Positions 34,186 through 39,293 of a DNA stretch of 39,293 nt are shown here, one piece after another; the stretch's first letter is position 1, and each line of letters begins with the position of its first letter. The notes under the pieces were generated by a model. The model was not told where the DNA came from and did not search any database. It saw only the letters and a program-made list of their open reading frames with translations. The stretch is from Desulfobacteraceae bacterium (lineage in GTDB: Bacteria; Desulfobacterota; Desulfobacteria; Desulfobacterales; Desulfosalsimonadaceae): NCBI GenBank assembly GCA_011389515.1, contig JAABUA010000029.1:1-39293 (forward strand), written 5' to 3'. Both the position numbers and the translations under genes were made by a program.

Positions 34186-35889
34186 ATGATGACGCCATAT
34201 GACCAAAGACCATGGGTAAAGGCTTATGATCCGAAAGTTCCATCGGATATTGATATCCCGCCAAAGACCTATATCGACGCCCTGTTGGAAGGCCTTACAT
34301 TTTCACCGGACCGGGCGGCAATGCATTTCATGGGCACCACTCTTTCCTACAGGCAGTTGGACGAGATGTCGCGCAGATTTGCGAATTTTTTAACGAATAA
34401 CGGCGTTACATCTGGAGCTGTCGTTGGGTTGAGTCTGCCCAATATCCCGCAGTTTTTGATTGCGCTCTGCGGCGCACTCAGGGCCGGTTGTACGGTATCA
34501 GGCGTGTCCCCCCTGCTGATGCCCAAGGAACTATCCCATCAGATAAATGATTCCGGCTGCCGGGTATTGGTTACCCTGGATGCGGTCTTTGAACGCGTAT
34601 TAACCAAGATCGAAGATCAGGTGCCCGGATTGGCCCTGGTGGTCACTACCAGTGTCGGAGACTATCTGCCAACGGTAAAGCGCGTGCTTGGGAAACTTTT
34701 AAAGAAGCTCCCCACCGGGAAGGTAGCTCCCCTTGCCGGCAAAGAGATTTCATCCTTTACGCAGCTAATGACCCATTACTCCCCTGAAAAACCCGTGGAT
34801 GAAGCGGCACCCGATGACATATGCCTGATTCAGTACACCGGCGGCACCACCGGACTTCCCAAGGGTGTGGAACTGACCCAGCAGAATATTTTTTCCAATC
34901 TCACGCAAGTGAAAAACTGGACCAGCTTTCAAATGGGCGAAGATGTACTCTGTTCCGGATTCCCGTTTTTTCACCTGGCCGGACTGATGTTCGGCATGAC
35001 AGCCATGACCATGGCAAGCACCCAGTGTTTGATTCCGGATCCGAGAAACACAAGGCATATCTGCAGTGAGATTCGGGCGCATTCCCCCTCGATTTATGCC
35101 AACGTGCCCACCTTGTACCAGATGCTGATGGATGATCCTGGGTTTAAAAAACTTGATTTTACGCCCGCCAAAATTTTTGTCTCCGGCGCGGCCCCGTTTG
35201 CCGTTGAATCGATTAACAGCTTTGAAACAGTGGTGGGGCGGGGCAAAGTGGTGGAAGTCTACGGCATGACCGAAACCAGCCCGATAATCACCGGCAATCC
35301 ACTGGAAGGCAATAAGAAGATCGGGTCTGTGGGCGTGCCGGTATCCAATACGTACGTTCGGATCGTTGATGTGGAGACCGGCAGGGAAATCATGCCAGTC
35401 GGAGATCCCGGCGAGTTGATTGTGCACGGTCCCCAGGTGATGAAAGGGTACCATAACAAGCCAGAAGAAACGGTCCATGCCATGCGTGAGCATGACGGAA
35501 GGGTCTGGCTGCATACCGGAGATGTGGCGCGCATGGACGAAGACGGATACTTCTATATCATGGACCGGTCCAAGGACATGCTCAATGTGGGCGGCTTTAA
35601 AGTCTTTTCACGGGAAGTGGAGGAGTCTCTCTACCGTTACGAGGCGGTAGAATTCTGCGCTGTCATCGGTGAACCGGATCCCAAAAGGCCCGGCAGCGAA
35701 ATCGTCAAGGTGGTCATACAGCTGGCGCAAGGCGCCAGAGGCAGGGATGTGGATGATTTGAAAAAGGATATCACTGCCTATTGCCGTGAAAATATGTCGC
35801 CGTACAAGGTCCCCAAAAAAATAGAATTTATTGATCAAATGCCGCTTACAGCAGTAGGGAAAGTGGATAAAAAGGCGCTTCGGTCATGA
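34186..35889 (+). CDS. Long-chain acyl-CoA synthetase (AMP-forming)
   Basis: The 567-residue ANL enzyme activates a carboxylic acid to acyl-AMP and then to acyl-CoA. The P-loop YTGGTTGLPKG begins near residue 217. The second core motif is VYGMTETSPI, followed by HTGDVARMDEDGYFYIMDRSKDMLNVGGFKVF (adenylate-binding and hinge), and the C-terminal catalytic Lys is in VGKVDKKALR. Length and motifs fit medium- or long-chain FadD-type enzymes. I start at ATG 34186 because AAAGGGAG precedes it; the longer start is unsupported. The gene ends the GC-richer core; an AT-rich region follows. The open frame happens to continue about 80 codons past its TGA. Confidence 0.94.
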   Translation: MMTPYDQRPWVKAYDPKVPSDIDIPPKTYIDALLEGLTFSPDRAAMHFMGTTLSYRQLDEMSRRFANFLTNNGVTSGAVVGLSLPNIPQFLIALCGALRAGCTVSGVSPLLMPKELSHQINDSGCRVLVTLDAVFERVLTKIEDQVPGLALVVTTSVGDYLPTVKRVLGKLLKKLPTGKVAPLAGKEISSFTQLMTHYSPEKPVDEAAPDDICLIQYTGGTTGLPKGVELTQQNIFSNLTQVKNWTSFQMGEDVLCSGFPFFHLAGLMFGMTAMTMASTQCLIPDPRNTRHICSEIRAHSPSIYANVPTLYQMLMDDPGFKKLDFTPAKIFVSGAAPFAVESINSFETVVGRGKVVEVYGMTETSPIITGNPLEGNKKIGSVGVPVSNTYVRIVDVETGREIMPVGDPGELIVHGPQVMKGYHNKPEETVHAMREHDGRVWLHTGDVARMDEDGYFYIMDRSKDMLNVGGFKVFSREVEESLYRYEAVEFCAVIGEPDPKRPGSEIVKVVIQLAQGARGRDVDDLKKDITAYCRENMSPYKVPKKIEFIDQMPLTAVGKVDKKALRS

Positions 35890-36374
35890 ACGTTTGGGGA
35901 GTCCTATCTGAAAGCCAACTGGCAAAAAGCACTCGAAATCGCGACCTCCGACGTGACAGGCCGCTCAAAAAGGCAGCAGCAGATTGAAAAAGAACCGAAA
36001 AACCTGGAACGTCATCTGATACTGGCTGAGCGGCTTTGTCGACAACCATTTTATTTTATGCCAACGGATCAACCCGAGCATGACCTTTTATGCGCACCCC
36101 GTCCATCCCTGCATCCAGGCCAGAGGCCCTGAACTTATTACCTTGACGCAACGATCCAGTTTTAGTACGGTTGCGATCATGCTGAGACAATCGCATACCG
36201 GCGAGGCTGAAGCGATTTAACATGTCATCATCAGGGGGCATACTCCGGCGCACCGTATTCGATGACCATACGTACAGCTATGCTTTTTTTGAAATGCCGG
36301 GCTGCATTGGAGCCATGACATCGCTTGGGGAAAGGGCATGAAGCGGATTTGAATTAAAATGGCAAGGGCGTCCC
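35890..36374. other. Island-edge region with decayed coding remnants
   Basis: About 485 bp without a clear gene. The frame of the acyl-CoA synthetase stays open past its stop to about 36133 (for example ANWQKALEIATSDVTGRS and RQQQIEKEPKNLERHLILAE), and a minus-strand frame covers 36056-36253. Neither has a supported start or a recognised domain, so both may be fragments of decayed genes. The tRNA-Asp remnant lies at 35931-35963. The last 15 nt carry AAGGG, the ribosome site of the hydrolase gene. Confidence 0.5.
35931..35963 (-). other. tRNA-Asp 3'-half remnant (possible att site)
   Basis: This 33-nt segment matches 39220-39252, inside the tRNA-Asp gene, at 31 of 33 positions and in the same orientation. 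It covers part of the anticodon stem-loop (with GTC), the variable region and the T-loop; the acceptor end is lost. Direct repeats between a tRNA gene and a partial copy 3.3 kb away on its 3' side are the usual mark of a site-specific integrated element. Confidence 0.65.
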
Positions 36375-37244
36375 ATGCAGGATTGTGTAAAGTTAAGCGG
36401 TCCAAAGCAGGAAATACAGTGCCAAGGGCTGGTGATCAAGAAGGACGAAATATCGTCGGACCACTGTATTGTCTTTCTTTCTGGAACCGGCACCCAGCTT
36501 TGTGATACAAGTATTTTAATTGAAAGCCTTGCAGACAAAGGCTACACGGTCGCCGCCATTGAGCGGTTTATCGGCGGGATATCGGATGTCCGAATAAAAC
36601 CGCAAATCGAACGCAAAACAGCTTTGAGCCTTTTCCTTCATTATTTAACAAAAGAACACCTGCTTGTAAAATATCACATAATAGCCCATTCGTATGCCGC
36701 CTTTGAAATTATCCGGCTCCTGGCCGACGCACCTGAATATTATCGAAAGCATATCCAAAATATCATATTGATCAATCCGGCCGGGTTTAATGAAACGATC
36801 CGTTTTGTGCCACATTGCCTGAGGTTTACGTTTCTTTTCATTCTGAAGGAATATATTCGTGGGTTTTTTCATTGGATTAAAGCGGGAAACCAGTGCAACC
36901 CGCTGAAGGTAGTGTATGCCAATAAACTGAAAATCACGCATTCCCTTTTTGTAAAAACGATACAAAATCCAGTAAGAACATATAAGGAAGTAGCCGACAT
37001 CGTATCATTCAAAATCAAACCGTATATGCAGCACCTGATAGAAAACCATGATTACCGTTTTCATTTCGTTTTAAATACAGGAGACGAACTCATACCCATC
37101 TCCGCAACCCTTGGCCAGGTGAATCATATGATACCGGAGGATAACATCATGACGTTTCCAGGCAATCATATGGATCTTCTGGTACACAAAAAACAGATCC
37201 ATTCATTTATTGACAATTTGGAAAGAATCCTAGGTGCGCCATGA
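36375..37244 (+). CDS. Alpha/beta-hydrolase-fold protein
   Basis: The 289-residue protein has the catalytic triad of the alpha/beta hydrolase fold: Ser106 in AHSYA (the nucleophile elbow, Ala in place of the usual first Gly), Asp237 in NTGDELIP and His265 in GNHMDLL. The oxyanion-side strand is CIVFLSGTGTQL (31-42). A lid-like insertion of hydrophobic helices lies at about 140-170. No signal peptide is seen. Codons and base composition are AT-richer than upstream genes. AAGGG lies 7 nt before the ATG. The stop overlaps the next start (ATGA), so it is translationally coupled to the radical SAM gene and probably acts on the same compound. The reaction is not predictable from sequence alone. Confidence 0.88.
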   Translation: MQDCVKLSGPKQEIQCQGLVIKKDEISSDHCIVFLSGTGTQLCDTSILIESLADKGYTVAAIERFIGGISDVRIKPQIERKTALSLFLHYLTKEHLLVKYHIIAHSYAAFEIIRLLADAPEYYRKHIQNIILINPAGFNETIRFVPHCLRFTFLFILKEYIRGFFHWIKAGNQCNPLKVVYANKLKITHSLFVKTIQNPVRTYKEVADIVSFKIKPYMQHLIENHDYRFHFVLNTGDELIPISATLGQVNHMIPEDNIMTFPGNHMDLLVHKKQIHSFIDNLERILGAP

Positions 37245-38830
37245 TAGATGCAATCATCATTTCGGATGCCGGAAACGACACCTACTCGGGCTCAAGCCCC
37301 CTTCGCCTCCAACTTGGCGGAAAAGTCGCCACTATACAAAATATAAAACATTTCATTGATCTTCAAGGGCGCATCACCATCCCGTTCCATGACGAGGATC
37401 AGCTAAACTGGCATTCCGCGCCCAAGCTGAATGGCATAATGCTCTACAGCTATCTCCAGAAAGAAAATTACCGCGTTGACCTGATCGATTCATATGACCA
37501 GGAAAAAGGTGAATTTATCCGGATGCTTTCGGATAACCCGAAAGCCGTCGTAATTTCCACAACGTTTATTTCCAGCAAAAGCAGCCTGAATGCGCTGGTC
37601 GATGACATTCGCCGGGCCGCACCGGATATTTTTATTATCGCAGGTGGCCCGTTTGTTTTTTCGTCTTACCTGCTTCTACAGCGATCACGGGAAAAAGACT
37701 ATGATACAGTCAGCCCCAAGGACGATTACCTGTTTTTAAGTCATCACGACTGCCCTGATGTCGATCTGTATATTGTCGATAAAGGCGGCGAACAAGTGTT
37801 GTCGGAAGCGCTGCGGCGCATCGGGGATGGTTGTGAAGACATGGATCTGCCAAATACCGCCCGCCTGGAAAACGGTAAATATGTTTTTACCGAAAGAAAG
37901 AATCTGGATCCACCCGACATTGTTATCGATTGGGAGACGCTGCCGGAGAAAATTTTTACACCCGGCATCATTAATGTCCAGGCAAGCAGCGGATGCCCGT
38001 TCAATTGTGAGTTCTGTAATTTTGTGAAGGACAGGCGCTATACTCGTATAAAACCTTTGGAACAGCTGATCAGGGAACTGAAAACCATTTCCGGCAAAGG
38101 GGTCAAATATATTCGATTTGTCGATGACAATTTTCGGTTGGGTAAAAATGACCTGAATGAGGTTTCCATGCGGTTCATAGAGGCGGATCTTAATATTCAC
38201 TGGATGAGTTTTATCCGTGCAAGCACCCTGGCAAAAACCGACCTCGAACTTCTCAGGCAATCCGGTTGCGTAGAAACGCAGATGGGGATAGAGTCTGCGG
38301 ACGAAGGGGTCCTTAAAAACATGAACAAGCATGCGGACCCTGAAATGTATAAAAGGGTCGTAAAAAACCTTCTGGATACGGGCATTAACTGTTCCTGCTG
38401 CTTTATTGCCGGATTTCCCGGGGAAACGGAGCATTCGATTGGGAGGACGATCGATTTTATCGACAACATACCCGAGGATACGCAAAGCGGATTGTTTTAC
38501 TGGTCAATGTATCCATTTCTGCTGGTTCCGCTAAGCCCCATTTATGAGTCAAGAAACAAGGCAAAATACCAGCTCGAGGGATACAAAAATAAATGGAAAC
38601 ACCGTACGATGAATTCCGAGCAGGCTGCCCAACATATTATGGCTGCATTTTTTAAAATTAAAAACGCAAGCCCGATATATAGTGGAGATAACATTAATAT
38701 GCTGATGGCGTTGACCCCTGATAAAAGAAAGGAATTCTTGAAAGTGCGCCATGAACTTTCCAAAGTATTTCTACGAGAACCCCTTGACGTATCAACTGTG
38801 GTGGCTTCATTTGAAAAAATTTTTTTTTAA
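37241..38830 (+). CDS. B12-binding-type radical SAM protein, His-less
   Basis: The 529-residue enzyme has an N-terminal Rossmann-like cobalamin-binding region (about 60-200: IMLYSYLQKENYRVDLIDSY, AVVISTTFISS, DIFIIAGGP) but lacks the DxHxxG motif that gives the lower axial His ligand, so any cobalamin would bind without it. The radical SAM core follows: CPFNCEFC with Cys252, Cys256 and Cys259 for the 4Fe-4S cluster, then YIRFVDDNF, QMGIESADEGVL and CCFIAGFPGET. The C-terminal about 100 residues have no recognised domain. The gene is coupled to the hydrolase gene by a 4-nt overlap and is followed by tRNA-Asp. Methylation or another radical rearrangement of a small molecule is possible; the substrate is unknown. 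Confidence 0.9.
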   Translation: MIDAIIISDAGNDTYSGSSPLRLQLGGKVATIQNIKHFIDLQGRITIPFHDEDQLNWHSAPKLNGIMLYSYLQKENYRVDLIDSYDQEKGEFIRMLSDNPKAVVISTTFISSKSSLNALVDDIRRAAPDIFIIAGGPFVFSSYLLLQRSREKDYDTVSPKDDYLFLSHHDCPDVDLYIVDKGGEQVLSEALRRIGDGCEDMDLPNTARLENGKYVFTERKNLDPPDIVIDWETLPEKIFTPGIINVQASSGCPFNCEFCNFVKDRRYTRIKPLEQLIRELKTISGKGVKYIRFVDDNFRLGKNDLNEVSMRFIEADLNIHWMSFIRASTLAKTDLELLRQSGCVETQMGIESADEGVLKNMNKHADPEMYKRVVKNLLDTGINCSCCFIAGFPGETEHSIGRTIDFIDNIPEDTQSGLFYWSMYPFLLVPLSPIYESRNKAKYQLEGYKNKWKHRTMNSEQAAQHIMAAFFKIKNASPIYSGDNINMLMALTPDKRKEFLKVRHELSKVFLREPLDVSTVVASFEKIFF

Positions 38831-39159
38831 CCCCCAGGGGGGCAAAATAGGCTTCTCGCTGGATGTTCTTAAAACGCAGGGAAACAAGCCCTCAATCCCT
38901 CTCAACTTCACTTATTTCGTGCACTAAACAAGCAGTTATTGCCAAAAAACGTCTATCAAATTTTCTATCTAAAGCGGGGTTGCATATCCTGAATTGGCCC
39001 TATATCCTCACATTTATTGTCATCACCGACGACAAGGTTCATGATGGTGCCATTTTTGACGTCTTAATCCCGCACGGGGGCAATTTATGTTATGGGTAAA
39101 GCCTATATTTACCTGCTCCGTGTGAGGTATGGTGTGTGTGGCATTTGAATTGGGGCAAC
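38831..39159. other. Intergenic region between the radical SAM gene and tRNA-Asp
   Basis: About 330 bp with no supported gene. A short 18-codon frame, MGKAYIYLLRVRYGVCGI (39097-39153), looks like the start of a GIY-YIG-type protein but stops immediately. A G/C block CCCCCAGGGGGG lies at 38831-38842 right after the stop. No integrase or recombinase is seen. Confidence 0.5.
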
Positions 39160-39197
39160 AAAAAAGGGATTCAGATATTATCTGAACCCCTTTTTTT
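39160..39197 (-). terminator. Bidirectional hairpin terminator after tRNA-Asp
   Basis: An 11-bp stem (39166-39176 with 39180-39190, one mismatch) with a 3-nt loop is flanked by A6 on the left and T7 on the right, so it can stop transcripts from both directions. It lies 6 nt past the tRNA 3' end and so ends the tRNA transcript. Confidence 0.85.
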
Positions 39198-39203
39198 GTT
39201 TGG

Positions 39204-39281
39204 TGGCGGGAGCGACGAGACTCGAACTCGCGACCTCCGGCGTGACAGGCCGGCGTTCTAACCAAACTGAACTACGCCCCC
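39204..39281 (-). tRNA. tRNA-Asp (GTC)
   Basis: The 78-nt gene, with encoded CCA, folds as a full cloverleaf: the acceptor GGGGGCG pairs with CGCTCCC (one G-U), the D-arm is GTTCAGTTTGGTTAGAAC, and the anticodon loop CTGTCAC has anticodon GTC. The T-arm contains GTTCGAG. The discriminator base is G. A second CCA follows directly. Its 3' half is repeated in part at 35931-35963. Confidence 0.97.
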
Positions 39282-39293
39282 GCAAATTTTTTT

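Noticed and set aside
36056..36253. Possible transposase fragment on the minus strand
   Set aside because: The 65-residue frame resembles nothing I can name with confidence, and no inverted repeats or DDE motif accompany it.
38831..38842. Terminator after the radical SAM gene
   Set aside because: CCCCCAGGGGGG would need a loop too small to form and no T-run follows on the plus strand.
39097..39153. GIY-YIG-like nuclease start
   Set aside because: Only 18 codons remain before a stop, so there is no domain left to support.
39023..39265. 80-codon minus-strand frame over the tRNA
   Set aside because: Its N-terminal sequence is the conceptual translation of tRNA-Asp, a common false call.

Overview
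This 39.3 kb window looks like chromosomal DNA of an anaerobic Desulfobacterota (former deltaproteobacterial) bacterium, plausibly a Desulfobacterales-type sulfate reducer. The assignment is an inference. It rests on an NrfH/NrfA nitrite reductase with the CxxCHxM first haem site typical of NrfH, two acyl-CoA synthetases, a DUF190/CrcB pair, a TyrA with fused chorismate mutase, and MITE-like palindromic repeats between genes. Most of the window is moderately GC-rich; the last 3.3 kb is visibly AT-richer.

Layout. 1-378: start of an acyl-CoA synthetase running off the left edge. 675-1794 (minus): a fluoride-channel operon, crcB - DUF190 - arsR. 1940-3586: an orphan protein with weak GalT/HIT-like motifs. 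3806-9858: a nitrogen-assimilation cluster behind a near-consensus sigma-54 promoter: glnD - amtB - glnK - glnA, closed by a strong terminator. 9980-12157: nadE (ammonia-dependent), a small unknown protein, a 4-oxalocrotonate tautomerase-like protein and a CDF cation exporter. 12132-19203: a divergent envelope locus. The minus strand carries an MMPL/RND permease with a canonical EF-hand loop; the plus strand carries a LolA-like protein, a DUF1302-like outer-membrane beta-barrel and a duplicated surface lipoprotein with two more EF-hand-like loops. 19212-23804: tyrA, a flippase-like membrane protein, trmO, a ZIP transporter, a small membrane protein and a DksA/TraR-type zinc finger. 23957-25970 (minus): nrfHA. 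26340-31240: a universal stress protein, then an RND efflux pump (adaptor plus permease) behind an 18-bp palindrome. 31415-35889: hotdog thioesterase, MFS transporter, cytidylate-kinase-like protein and a second acyl-CoA synthetase. 35890-39281: an AT-rich, island-like segment with an alpha/beta hydrolase and a translationally coupled B12-type radical SAM enzyme. It lies between a tRNA-Asp remnant and an intact tRNA-Asp gene.

How the genes fit together. Nitrogen is the main theme. NrfHA makes ammonium from nitrite, AmtB imports it, GlnK and GlnD sense and signal nitrogen status, GlnA assimilates it, and NadE consumes it. The second theme is envelope transport: two RND-type systems, CDF and ZIP metal carriers, and a fluoride channel. 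The most attractive candidates for something undescribed are (i) the Ca-motif-bearing MMPL/LolA-like/barrel/lipoprotein locus, (ii) the two-gene hydrolase/radical SAM cassette next to tRNA-Asp, and (iii) a dispersed repeat with core TAGAACCCATCTCAAAATT that sits at or near the 3' ends of genes.
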